Below are positions 1 to 7,672 of a DNA stretch of 7,940 nucleotides, one piece after another. The position numbers and the translations under genes are program-made. Source of the DNA: an uncultured Saprospiraceae bacterium (GTDB lineage Bacteria > Bacteroidota > Bacteroidia > Chitinophagales > Saprospiraceae); contig CALBVQ010000127.1 of NCBI GenBank assembly GCA_937969485.1, positions 1 to 7,940 of the forward strand, written 5' to 3'. Positions within the stretch are counted from its first letter, which is position 1, and each line of letters starts with the position of its first letter. The notes below the pieces were generated by a model. The model was not told where the DNA came from and ran no database searches. It worked only from the letters and a program-made list of their open reading frames with translations.

Positions 1-3000
1 CCAGAATCCATTATTGATAAAGAAGTTAGCAAAGTTCTCTCCTATACTTACTCTATTAATGACACGGATATCTCGGAAATTTGAAACATAGTCCAACTTT
101 CCATCTACGATGTTGAATTCATTTAATTCGTTATCTAGATATTGGTCAACATGAGATTGAGACCATCCGGAAGAAGAATTAGGTAAGTAAGTAAAAGAGC
201 TTGAATTCCATACCCTTTCTTGTCCAGAACTATTTGTATCTGGAGATACTCTCCAGTAATACACGGTATTGTTTTCAAAGTTTATTGCAGGACTCCATGA
301 CATCAGTCCTGTTGATTCTTGAAAAAGCTGTTCTGTCATAAATGGAGAATCAAAACTCTCTATTGTATCAAGTTGGAAAACAAAAGTTTGTTTTTCTCCC
401 AGAGCATTAAATGAGGAAGCTCTTAATGTCACTACCTCTTGATTGTAGATAGAATAATTTTTAGGTTCAACAGGTTCAGCCCCATTGTTCAGGATGAAGA
501 AGTCATAAGTGTCACCACCAGCAGTATTAACAAAACTATTATTTCCTTCCGCTGATGGATCAGGTAATTCGATATATTGCTCTTTATCGTCAACATAGAC
601 TTTAATAGAGTTTTTTCCTACTACATCTGTGCTCGTTAAAGGGAGGTTGATACAGTAGTTTTCTACAAAGCTAGGCGTGCGACTAGTAAAAGAAGTATCT
701 ATGAGAACTTCTCCTGCAGGATTAAGGTGCTGCACATTGATAGATATAGTAGTATCAACGTAAAGCCCCAAATTCGCTACATCAAAACATATATTGAAGC
801 TATCTTGAAAGGCATTGATTATCTCAGGAGAGTGCTGTGCAGTAGTGAAATCAGGCGTATAGTCTTCACTGTCACTAGAATGCAGCCTTATCGCTGGATC
901 TCCATGTAAGGTAAGTTGTTCTAGCAAGGTTTCCCAAGCGTAGCCTACTGAATTGTCATAAATCTCATAGACAGAAACAAGAGCATCACCAATTGCCAAG
1001 GTATTTAAGTTATCACCTATGATCTTGTAAAGGTCTAGTCCATAATTGTATTGATTCGGAATGTATGCCTCTGATGAAGACGCAATAAAAGCGATAGACC
1101 CTTTATCTTCTGCTAGTACAAATTCTTCACTTAAACCAAACGATGCTGTGTGTACGTTTCCAGAATGGCAACCCAATGAAAGTAAGAGTGGATATTTCCC
1201 TTTATTCTCATAAACGTTAACATTTTCAAGACTTAAGTCAAAAACACCAACAGCACTATGACCAAAAAAAGTAAGTATAGACACTCCATTATTTATTATT
1301 TCTCGAACTGCTTCTGACTGCGAATTTTCAATTGGATCACTTGAGGTTTTATAAAAAGTAGTAATATCTCCTCCGAAAGAAGTGGTTTCTAAGACATCTC
1401 CCATATTTGAAAGCATATTTCGAATTTGTCCTTGAATAAAAGAGTCACCTCCACTTAGATGAAGTACTCTCTTCATCCACAACTTACCTTCTATGGTCTG
1501 CGGATTATTTTTCTGTGCCTCATGCTCTATTACTTTTTTTAGATAGGCATCAATGTCTTTCGTATTTTTAGCAGCGAGTCTTCCCGAAGGTATCAAGGGA
1601 GCCGTTTTCCCCCAAGGACTAGCAAGAAGATTGTCACTACCTGGGTATCCGAAAGTAGGAACATGGAAAATGGGGTCTGCATCTTTTTGAGCTTGACTTC
1701 GATATGTAGCATATTCTCTTCCTTTCCCAATGATAAACAAATAGGACAAATCCGACCAGTTTGTGTTGGCCCAGTTTACAAATGATTTCACAGATAAGAA
1801 ATGCCCTTCTATTCCATAGCCGAAAGTCTCATAAATGTCTGTGATATCAACAATTCTAACATCAAAAGCACCACCGGCAGCAGATGCTCTATAATCCGCA
1901 TATTCTTGAACGTAATTACTACCTGTATCCTCATCTTCAAATAAGTCAGGATGGGAAAGGATCAGGTATTCAGCATTTAGAGAGCTAAAATCTACAAACT
2001 CTACCTTTTCACTTTGAGCAATTGTTTTTACTGAACCATCAGTCACTACAACGAAGTCATTTGGAAGGAGTGAGCCTTCAAATTGAATTTTGACAATTTC
2101 ACCTTCTACTACAGAAGTGATTCTTCGTTTGGTATTAATGTCATAAAACACAGGTGTTCCTGTATTCGTTTGAAAGTTTTTTAGTTCTAAGTACCTATCA
2201 AATGGGCTGTCGTCAAATCTTAATCTTGCGAAATTGTTTCCATCAAAATTGAATTCTGCAGCATACTTGATTCTTAAATAAGCCAAGTTAAATCTATCGG
2301 AACTCCCCCCTGTTGCATTTAGTTTAACTGGCAACGAAGTTTTGAGCATGCTCTTATCAAAGGTAAATTCATCTTGAGTAACACGATATCCGTTAAAAAG
2401 ATAGTTTTTGACTTGGCTACCATCTACCTGCACTGCAATATTGTGTTCTACGGCATTACTACCAAATCTCAATTCTATCGAAGGATCTGGTCCATTGGAA
2501 TAAAGATTGGGCAATGAAGCAGTAAATGAAAGTGTTTTTTTAAGTCCACTTCCATATCCTTCCGTATTTTTCGAACTAGAGTACCGCACAGCTTGTACTA
2601 CTTCTTTAGAAAATCCTGTAGTGTATAATTTTTCGTATTCTGCAATGTAATATTGCTCTAGAGGGGGCAAATTGGTTGAAAATTCCGTGTCTAAAGCATC
2701 ATATCTTTTTTGAATTCCTGTCCCGTAACTAAGGAAGTATGCATTGGTATCGGTAATCAATGAATATTCCGTGTTCAGTTGATGCTGTTTGTTCTCGAAT
2801 GAATATTGATCTATTTCATTTCTATTTCTTGTACCGTAAAATTCAATGTAGTCAGAATCCGTCATGATACCTTCGCCACTTGTGTAAATTTCTACCTCCT
2901 CACCAAAATTAAATAGTGAAAATTGAGACATGTTAACAGTTGTTACGGGAAAACCCATATCGCTAAGCTCATCTCGAGTAACTCTGTATATACCGTCCTC

Positions 3001-3138
3001 ATCGAGAGTAAGTTTGTAATATTCTGCATCATAGTCAATCCACTCATTTCCATATTTCACAGAAGAACCGTCAACGTATTGAGCGCTAACGACTATTGAG
3101 CACAAAAGGCTAAAGACAAAAAGGGTAATAATTCTCAT
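1..3138 (-). CDS. Secreted C25 (gingipain-type) cysteine peptidase-like protein, PorU2-like, 3' end missing
   Basis: An open frame without stops runs from an ATG at 3138 to the left edge, giving 1046 codons of a protein whose C-terminus lies outside the window. Residues 1-19 (MRIITLFVFSLLCSIVVSA) form a signal peptide, with cleavage predicted before Gln20. A beta-rich N-terminal region follows to about residue 385. The C25 peptidase domain spans about 388-750: it opens at AEYLILSHP, carries the catalytic-type histidine in FFGHSAVG (His627) and the cysteine in LSLGCHSGN (Cys657), and closes at HGDPAIRL. The 30-residue His-Cys spacing fits gingipain-family enzymes. After it come an Ig/CARDB-like segment (about 755-870) and an Fn3-like segment with YYWRVSP. 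Gingipains are secreted proteases and PorU is the type IX secretion sortase on the cell surface. The GHS and GCHSG motifs and the long C-terminal extension suggest the PorU2-type paralogue rather than PorU itself; that assignment is from memory of the family. Both catalytic residues are present, so activity is plausible. An in-frame ATG at 3180 exists, but it would bury the signal peptide behind a polar, cysteine-containing leader, so 3138 is preferred. Confidence 0.85.
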   Translation of the reverse strand, partial: MRIITLFVFSLLCSIVVSAQYVDGSSVKYGNEWIDYDAEYYKLTLDEDGIYRVTRDELSDMGFPVTTVNMSQFSLFNFGEEVEIYTSGEGIMTDSDYIEFYGTRNRNEIDQYSFENKQHQLNTEYSLITDTNAYFLSYGTGIQKRYDALDTEFSTNLPPLEQYYIAEYEKLYTTGFSKEVVQAVRYSSSKNTEGYGSGLKKTLSFTASLPNLYSNGPDPSIELRFGSNAVEHNIAVQVDGSQVKNYLFNGYRVTQDEFTFDKSMLKTSLPVKLNATGGSSDRFNLAYLRIKYAAEFNFDGNNFARLRFDDSPFDRYLELKNFQTNTGTPVFYDINTKRRITSVVEGEIVKIQFEGSLLPNDFVVVTDGSVKTIAQSEKVEFVDFSSLNAEYLILSHPDLFEDEDTGSNYVQEYADYRASAAGGAFDVRIVDITDIYETFGYGIEGHFLSVKSFVNWANTNWSDLSYLFIIGKGREYATYRSQAQKDADPIFHVPTFGYPGSDNLLASPWGKTAPLIPSGRLAAKNTKDIDAYLKKVIEHEAQKNNPQTIEGKLWMKRVLHLSGGDSFIQGQIRNMLSNMGDVLETTSFGGDITTFYKTSSDPIENSQSEAVREIINNGVSILTFFGHSAVGVFDLSLENVNVYENKGKYPLLLSLGCHSGNVHTASFGLSEEFVLAEDKGSIAFIASSSEAYIPNQYNYGLDLYKIIGDNLNTLAIGDALVSVYEIYDNSVGYAWETLLEQLTLHGDPAIRLHSSDSEDYTPDFTTAQHSPEIINAFQDSFNICFDVANLGLYVDTTISINVQHLNPAGEVLIDTSFTSRTPSFVENYCINLPLTSTDVVGKNSIKVYVDDKEQYIELPDPSAEGNNSFVNTAGGDTYDFFILNNGAEPVEPKNYSIYNQEVVTLRASSFNALGEKQTFVFQLDTIESFDSPFMTEQLFQESTGLMSWSPAINFENNTVYYWRVSPDTNSSGQERVWNSSSFTYLPNSSSGWSQSHVDQYLDNELNEFNIVDGKLDYVSNFRDIRVINRVSIGENFANFFINNGFW

Positions 3139-3148
3139 TACTTTATTG

Positions 3149-3329
3149 AGTTTACATGATTCATTTTCACAAATAAACATTAGTCAATTGAAGAACAAAG
3201 ATACAATTTGAGTTCATTTATTACTATGATTTTCAACTATATAGGTTGTAAACGACAGTTTTTAACGTCTCGATATGTATAATCCTTTAATTTTCTACAT
3301 TTTTGCTACAAATGAGTAAAAGTTTACAT
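3149..3329. repeat. Thrice-repeated AGTTTACAT/TGTAAAC motif in the divergent intergenic region
   Basis: The 9-mer AGTTTACAT occurs at 3149-3157 and again at 3321-3329, and its core in inverted form, TGTAAAC, is at 3247-3253. All three lie in the 196 bp between the divergent C25 and glycosyltransferase genes. The first copy is 10-11 bp upstream of the C25 ATG and the last is 5-6 bp upstream of the glycosyltransferase ATG, so the outer two sit in the leaders of the two genes. The motif could be a regulator binding site or an mRNA leader signal, or chance in AT-rich DNA. I see nothing else definite in this intergenic region apart from the -7 element at 3196-3203. Confidence 0.3.
3196..3203 (-). 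promoter_or_regulatory. Candidate Bacteroidota -7 promoter element for the C25 gene
   Basis: On the minus strand this reads TATCTTTG, an exact match to the Bacteroidota primary sigma factor -7 consensus TAnnTTTG. It lies 57 bp upstream of the ATG at 3138, so a transcript starting a few bases downstream would have a leader of about 50 nt. The upstream ATG at 3180 would then be almost leaderless, which also favours 3138. No good TTTG -33 element is seen at the usual distance, so the call rests on the -7 box alone. Confidence 0.45.
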
Positions 3330-3334
3330 TGCAT

Positions 3335-4432
3335 ATGAGTCTTAGCAGCGTGATATTTGGGATACTGGCCGTAAGCTTCATGTACATCGTGATTTACAAA
3401 TGGTACTTCTTATCGATTTTTGTCTACTATAAAGACCCCTCAAAGCACTCAAACCCTCAAAAAAACACCATCTTTTTAATTATTTCTGTCAAAAATGAAG
3501 CCAATCGTCTTCCGGCTCTGTTAAAATCTATTTTTTCTTCAGATTTTTTGGAGTCCAACTCTAAAGTTATCGTGGTTGACGATCACTCCACTTCTGAACA
3601 AAGGTCAAGAATGATGGTTGCATGTAAAGACTTTAAGCAGATAGAATTTTTAGTGTCACAGGCTGCGAAAGGCAAGAAACACGCTATCAGGTACGCCATC
3701 GAAAAATTCCCAAATCAGTATTACGCTTTTACGGATGCAGATTGCATTTTAGGTTCTGGCTGGTATAGGTCGGTTTCGCAGGGCTTTGAGCATGCAGATT
3801 TCATAATGGGATATGCACCTTTCAGTAAGAAAGATGGCCTGTTAAATAGCATGCAGCGTTACGAGGGACTTTGGGTGGCAACCCAATACATGGGATATGC
3901 ATTACGAAACGATCCATACATGGCTGTGGGAAGAAATATGGCTGTCTCAGGTGCGGTTTTAGCAGAGACAATTCCTAAAATGAAAGCGGATCACCTACTT
4001 TCTGGAGATGATGATATGCTGGTTCAGGCACTAGACAAAAGTACATCAATCGCGATTATGCTAGAACAAGGAAGTTTCGCAGTAAGTGATGCAGAGAAAA
4101 CCTATGTTTCTTATCTTTCTCAACGCACCCGTCAAATTACTACTTCGTTTCATTACAAGACACGGCACAAATTACTTTTAGGGGGAATATCTACGGCTAT
4201 GATGCTTTTTTACCCTCTGGCTTTATTTAGTGCAATACATAGTCCATTAATAGGATTAGGTTCTTTGTTCTTTATGGGTTTTATTAATATACTTTTCTTT
4301 TGGGTTCCAACCCAAAAATTTTCTGAACACGATTTGAGATGGAAAGTACTATATTTAGAGATTATTTATACATTTAATTTATACGTGCTAGGGATTAGTT
4401 CCTTGGTTGGAAACAGTGGAAAATGGAAGTAA
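3335..4432 (+). CDS. Membrane-anchored family 2 glycosyltransferase
   Basis: This 365-residue protein is a GT-A fold, family 2 glycosyltransferase, expected to transfer a sugar from a nucleotide donor on the cytoplasmic face of the inner membrane during envelope polysaccharide or glycolipid synthesis. Residues 6-31 form an N-terminal membrane helix. The catalytic domain starts at about 45 (TIFLIISVKNEANRLP), with the nucleotide-binding VVDDHS at 80-85, a KGKKHAI segment at 112-118, and the metal-binding DxD as TDADC (Asp134, Asp136). The acidic motif SGDDDML (223-229) would supply the catalytic base. QRTRQITTSFHY (263-274) occupies the place of the QxxRW motif, with Gln instead of Trp, as in the GDDD/QxxRH-like subgroup common in Bacteroidota. 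Two or three further hydrophobic segments lie at about 284-301, 305-324 and 338-358. The ATG at 3335 is chosen; a TTG two codons earlier (3329) is possible but adds only Met-His. Acceptor and donor cannot be read from the sequence. The gene overlaps rsmG by 10 bp, so the two are probably co-transcribed. Confidence 0.9.
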   Translation: MSLSSVIFGILAVSFMYIVIYKWYFLSIFVYYKDPSKHSNPQKNTIFLIISVKNEANRLPALLKSIFSSDFLESNSKVIVVDDHSTSEQRSRMMVACKDFKQIEFLVSQAAKGKKHAIRYAIEKFPNQYYAFTDADCILGSGWYRSVSQGFEHADFIMGYAPFSKKDGLLNSMQRYEGLWVATQYMGYALRNDPYMAVGRNMAVSGAVLAETIPKMKADHLLSGDDDMLVQALDKSTSIAIMLEQGSFAVSDAEKTYVSYLSQRTRQITTSFHYKTRHKLLLGGISTAMMLFYPLALFSAIHSPLIGLGSLFFMGFINILFFWVPTQKFSEHDLRWKVLYLEIIYTFNLYVLGISSLVGNSGKWK

Positions 4433-5043
4433 TACGCAAGTATTTTAAGAGTTTGTCTAAGAGACAAGAGGAACAATTCGAGCAGCTTGGCGCATTGTAT
4501 GCAGAGTGGAATGATAAGATAAACGTGGTGTCTCGCAAGGATATAGAGAACTTGTATGAACGACATGTTTTACATTCCTTGGCCATTGCAAAGTTTTTGC
4601 AATTTGCAGACGGAACGGAGGTTATGGATTTAGGGACTGGAGGTGGTTTTCCAGCTATTCCTTTAGGGATCATGTTTCCTGAGGTAAAATTTCACGCTAT
4701 TGACGGTACCAAGAAAAAGATCTTAGTTGTGAATGAAGTTGTTGATGCATTAGGTTTGAAAAATGTACGGGGGGAGCAGTTGAGAGCTGAAGAGAACAAA
4801 GGGAAGTATGATTATGTAGTCACTAGAGCAGTTGCCAGTATGGAAAAGTTAATCCCTTGGACTGAACGACTTATTAAAGAAGAGCAGAAAAATGCGATGC
4901 CGAATGGCTTAATCGCATTAAAGGGAGGTGACCTTAAGGCGCAGCAAAAATTAACAAAGAGATATACAGAAACTGTCATGTTGACAGATTATTACGAGGA
5001 GGAATTTTTCGAAACAAAAGCACTGATGTATGTGCAATTCTAA
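4423..5043 (+). CDS. rsmG: 16S rRNA (guanine527-N7)-methyltransferase RsmG
   Basis: RsmG (GidB) uses S-adenosylmethionine to methylate N7 of G527 in the 530 loop of 16S rRNA; in several bacteria its loss gives low-level streptomycin resistance. The 206-residue length is normal for the family. Visible signatures in order are the helical N-terminus with LYAEWNDKINVVSRKD (25-40), ERHVLHSL (46-53), the SAM-binding motif I DLGTGGGFPAIPLGI (69-83), an acidic motif II around AIDGTKKK (92-99), YDYVVTRAVAS (129-139) and GLIALKGGDL near 163-172. All conserved motifs are intact. The ATG at 4423 lies inside the last codons of the upstream glycosyltransferase gene (10 bp overlap), preceded by GGAAA, which suggests translational coupling. 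An unknown membrane protein gene follows 11 bp downstream. The neighbourhood probably reflects a shared transcript rather than a shared pathway, since the enzyme acts on the ribosome in the cytoplasm. Confidence 0.96.
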   Translation: MEVIRKYFKSLSKRQEEQFEQLGALYAEWNDKINVVSRKDIENLYERHVLHSLAIAKFLQFADGTEVMDLGTGGGFPAIPLGIMFPEVKFHAIDGTKKKILVVNEVVDALGLKNVRGEQLRAEENKGKYDYVVTRAVASMEKLIPWTERLIKEEQKNAMPNGLIALKGGDLKAQQKLTKRYTETVMLTDYYEEEFFETKALMYVQF

Positions 5044-5054
5044 ATGCAATTGTT

Positions 5055-5591
5055 ATGACAAAGAATTATTTTTTTAAGGTTGTTTTACTAGGTGTCACAT
5101 TATTTCTGGTTGCGAGCCAAATAGCTGGATTGACTGTTCGTTTAGTTGATTTTTTGTTCAGACTTACTTCTTTACCAAATACCTTTAAACCAGTAGTTGA
5201 AATAGTATTTCAACTGGGAACGTTGGCAGTTTTAGCTTTTCTAGCTTATATGATATACGAAAGTAAGTATAAAGATGAAAAATGGGTGAGTTCTTTTACC
5301 TTAGTGCAGTTGACTGTCTTTTTAGGGTTTGTCGTAATAAATTCTGTGTTGGATGTTTTGAGATATGGAGATCGAGAGTTCTCAGGCTTCGAATTTAGGT
5401 TCTGGATGATTAGTGGTTTTCTCTTTAATCTTGGGTTGTTTATAGGATTACTGATCATTACCTTAAATCTCAAAAATAGTGCACCAAGCGCCCCTAAGCA
5501 AGTAAGGTATTCGGCTCCTGCTAAAGCCAAAAGAGCAGTTGAAAAATCAAGCCTAACTGATAGTAAGACACCTCCGGACCTACCAGTCTAA
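5055..5591 (+). CDS. Unidentified four-helix membrane protein
   Basis: I do not recognise this 178-residue protein. It has four clear hydrophobic helices at about 7-28, 47-68, 79-101 and 116-138, and then a hydrophilic C-terminal tail (141-178) rich in Ala, Pro, Ser and Lys, with PSAPKQVRYSAPAKAKR followed by a more acidic, proline-containing end. The helices carry few charged residues and no evident catalytic motif; a short charged stretch, RYGDREFSGFEFRF, lies between helices 3 and 4. The overall shape resembles small DUF2975-like membrane proteins, but that is only a resemblance of topology. The first ATG after the rsmG stop (5044) opens a four-codon dead-end frame, so the ATG at 5055 is used, 11 bp beyond rsmG. 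It is the last gene of the plus-strand cluster and ends 24 bp before the converging gene's stop codon. Confidence 0.75.
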   Translation: MTKNYFFKVVLLGVTLFLVASQIAGLTVRLVDFLFRLTSLPNTFKPVVEIVFQLGTLAVLAFLAYMIYESKYKDEKWVSSFTLVQLTVFLGFVVINSVLDVLRYGDREFSGFEFRFWMISGFLFNLGLFIGLLIITLNLKNSAPSAPKQVRYSAPAKAKRAVEKSSLTDSKTPPDLPV

Positions 5592-5615
5592 CTAGGAATT
5601 ATTGGATAATCACAC

Positions 5616-7556
5616 TTATTCGTCGAGCTTAACAATAAGCAGTTGTAAGTTTCGGTAATCCTTATTTATGTCTTCGCATACTTTCTTAAATTGTTCAGGA
5701 TTGATGAGATGTTCTCCCATTACTAACTCAAAATTTAGTTCAGTTTTAGTGATGCTCGTAATTTTCTGATCTTTCTTAAAGGAGTATATTGGATTATTCG
5801 TCTCGAAGTTGTTAAGCTGGTAAAGTGCGTTGTCAGGCAGTAAAAAAATAGTGTTCTGCTTGTAGTTTACATCGCCAGGCACATCAATGGGAAAGGTAGC
5901 TTCATTGCATGAAAGTGGTGCTATGTAATTATAAATATTAGTAGGTTCATAGGTGAAGCTTTTACCTGTAAATTCATTGAAGGTGTAGTCTTGCCAAGGG
6001 CTTTCAATCCTGTATTCTTCAACTAGTGTCATTTCATTTTTATCGAGATCATCTGTAATTTTTACTCTTCCTATTAGTTGGACATCTAGGAAAATTGTTG
6101 AATACACTCCTTTAAACAGATCCTCTATTTCTTTCGGAGAATAGTAGTCGTACATCAGTCGCAGGGAATTAGCATCATTTCCAGTCAAAACAGTCTTTAC
6201 TGTTAACTTACCATCTTCATCAAGCTTAGAAAAATCAAATACTTCTTCGATGGTGGTTGTTGAGTAATTTATTGCTGAAATTTCTTCAAGTTCTGTAGTT
6301 GCTCTGCTCAGAACAAGGCCATAGCCATAATAGGGTGAATGCCTTTGTAAAATAGATCCGCCTTGCATAGGGACTGTAGGGTCAATCCACATGTCCTTAC
6401 CAGCAATGTTGGTTTTTACAATTACGTGATTAAATAAAGTGTTTCCTTCCACATAATCATTTAGAAACTTTCCTCCACCAGAATTCACTAATACAGGGTA
6501 TGCTTCTTCCACACCGATTTTTCTTAACATTTCAACTAGTAGTAATGTCTTGTCTTTGCAGTCGCCATATCTACGGTCGAGTACTTCGTTAGGAGAGCTA
6601 GGTTTAAGACTTCCTATTCCACCATTTACTGAAGTATACCTGATGTCATTTTGAACGAAGTCCACAATTGCAGTGGCTTTGCTAATCAGGTCGTCTTTTG
6701 AATTGGTTATCTCCGAGATCGCTTCTTCGATGGCATTATTTTCTGAATTAGCAAATAAATTCATACCCCAAGCACTTACTTCATTCCAGTTTTTGAATGA
6801 AGAAATCTGAATACGATTACCTACCACTGATGAAGCTGACATGAATTCTTCTAAAACGAATGGCTCAATGTGTTTGCCCACAATTTCTACTGTCTTAATT
6901 CCATCTTTCTCATTCTCTTTGATGTTGATATTTTCTTCGGAATCTACTTTATAACTAAATTCGAAATCGGAAGAAGAAATAATTTTAAACTTGAAGTAAT
7001 CGATAGGATTTACATCTTGTAGGTAGTATATATCATGCAGATGTCCCTTGTGGAGAGGATTTATACCTATAACTGAATAGCTAATGGTCATCAAGTCTTC
7101 TTTTCTTAAATCGTCAACAATTGCATGCACCGCCATAACGCCGTTGTACACATTTGCCGCTAGATCATTTTCGCTGTTGATTATGTTAAATTCCAGTTCA
7201 CTTGTTTTATCTACTTTCTTACCGTTTCTTTCAATCACAAAGGAATGAAATTGGATGGATTGATAAGACGTATCGAAAGGAATGTATATCTGAGAGAGGT
7301 TTTCTATTCCAGAATTGTTGATTATCTTACTTGTAACAGAAGCGAATGTCTGTTCTTTTTCATAATGATAAACTGTTACAGATTCGGCAATGTATGCTCC
7401 AGATTGAACATTGTATCTCGTGACCTTGGATTTAACTTTTTCAGTTTCAGTGATTGACCAGTCTGGTCTTTCAGCGAGCTCGAAATTTTGCGCAAGTGAT
7501 GTGTTAATAGAAAAGAAGACAAACGAAATAGTAAGTAAGAGTAGAGATCGAATCAT
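5616..7556 (-). CDS. Exported DUF3857 / transglutaminase-like domain protein
   Basis: This 646-residue protein begins with a signal peptide (1-22, ending NTSLA before Gln23), so it is exported to the periplasm or outer membrane surface. A DUF3857 beta-rich domain covers roughly 45-235, including the internal segments INSENDLAANVYNG and IDYFKFKI. A transglutaminase-like core follows at about 285-400 with a full papain-like triad: Cys333 in RRYGDCKDKTLLLVEML, His377 in LFNHVIV and Asp392 in MWIDPTVP. The remaining 240 residues form a beta-rich C-terminal domain of the DUF3858 type. Proteins of this architecture are widespread in Bacteroidota; their substrates are unknown to me, though the intact triad implies peptide-bond or isopeptide chemistry, or protease-like action. 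The start is firm: an in-frame TGA lies four codons upstream (7566-7568) and the ATG follows the A-rich leader CTTTAAA. It stands alone on this strand, convergent with the rsmG cluster. Confidence 0.9.
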   Translation of the reverse strand: MIRSLLLLTISFVFFSINTSLAQNFELAERPDWSITETEKVKSKVTRYNVQSGAYIAESVTVYHYEKEQTFASVTSKIINNSGIENLSQIYIPFDTSYQSIQFHSFVIERNGKKVDKTSELEFNIINSENDLAANVYNGVMAVHAIVDDLRKEDLMTISYSVIGINPLHKGHLHDIYYLQDVNPIDYFKFKIISSSDFEFSYKVDSEENINIKENEKDGIKTVEIVGKHIEPFVLEEFMSASSVVGNRIQISSFKNWNEVSAWGMNLFANSENNAIEEAISEITNSKDDLISKATAIVDFVQNDIRYTSVNGGIGSLKPSSPNEVLDRRYGDCKDKTLLLVEMLRKIGVEEAYPVLVNSGGGKFLNDYVEGNTLFNHVIVKTNIAGKDMWIDPTVPMQGGSILQRHSPYYGYGLVLSRATTELEEISAINYSTTTIEEVFDFSKLDEDGKLTVKTVLTGNDANSLRLMYDYYSPKEIEDLFKGVYSTIFLDVQLIGRVKITDDLDKNEMTLVEEYRIESPWQDYTFNEFTGKSFTYEPTNIYNYIAPLSCNEATFPIDVPGDVNYKQNTIFLLPDNALYQLNNFETNNPIYSFKKDQKITSITKTELNFELVMGEHLINPEQFKKVCEDINKDYRNLQLLIVKLDE

Positions 7557-7672
7557 TTTAAAGTTTCATGTTATAAAAGCTGTTATCAATTGTTGCATCT
7601 GCTGATGTAAAATTGCTTGAAAATACTTCGTTTTTCAATTCATTTATTTTACACTGCTGAAGATCAATTGTT
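7557..7672. other. AT-rich upstream region of the DUF3857 gene
   Basis: These 116 bp precede the DUF3857 gene on the minus strand and stop where the repeat element begins. They must hold its promoter unless that lies inside the repeats, but I find no exact TAnnTTTG -7 box. The 10-mer ATCAATTGTT occurs twice (7585-7594 and 7663-7672), the second copy touching the repeat; this may be chance. No tRNA or convincing small gene is seen. Confidence 0.4.

Noticed and set aside
727..909. 60-codon plus-strand open frame
   Set aside because: It lies antisense inside the C25 gene, whose minus-strand frame has recognisable domain motifs throughout; the short peptide has no family features.
3278..3283. 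TATAAT as a sigma-70 type -10 box for the glycosyltransferase
   Set aside because: There is no -35 at the proper distance, and Bacteroidota promoters use TAnnTTTG, so the match is not convincing.
4366..4673. Two minus-strand open frames over the glycosyltransferase/rsmG junction
   Set aside because: They are antisense to the strongly conserved rsmG N-terminus and the end of the glycosyltransferase; no start context or recognisable protein.
5246..5530. 94-codon minus-strand open frame
   Set aside because: It is antisense to the membrane protein gene, whose helices and position in the cluster make the plus strand the coding one.
5598..5610. ATTAT-TGG-ATAAT inverted repeat between convergent genes as a bidirectional terminator
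   Set aside because: The stem is only five A-T pairs with no T-run after it, too weak to support an intrinsic terminator, though its place between two stop codons is suggestive.
7245..7605. Two plus-strand open frames near the DUF3857 gene start
   Set aside because: They are antisense to the signal peptide and N-terminal domain of a clear exported protein.
7585..7672. ATCAATTGTT 10-mer repeated at 7585 and 7663 as a target duplication
   Set aside because: The copies are 78 bp apart with nothing element-like between them, and both lie on the same side of the repeat unit; probably chance in AT-rich DNA.
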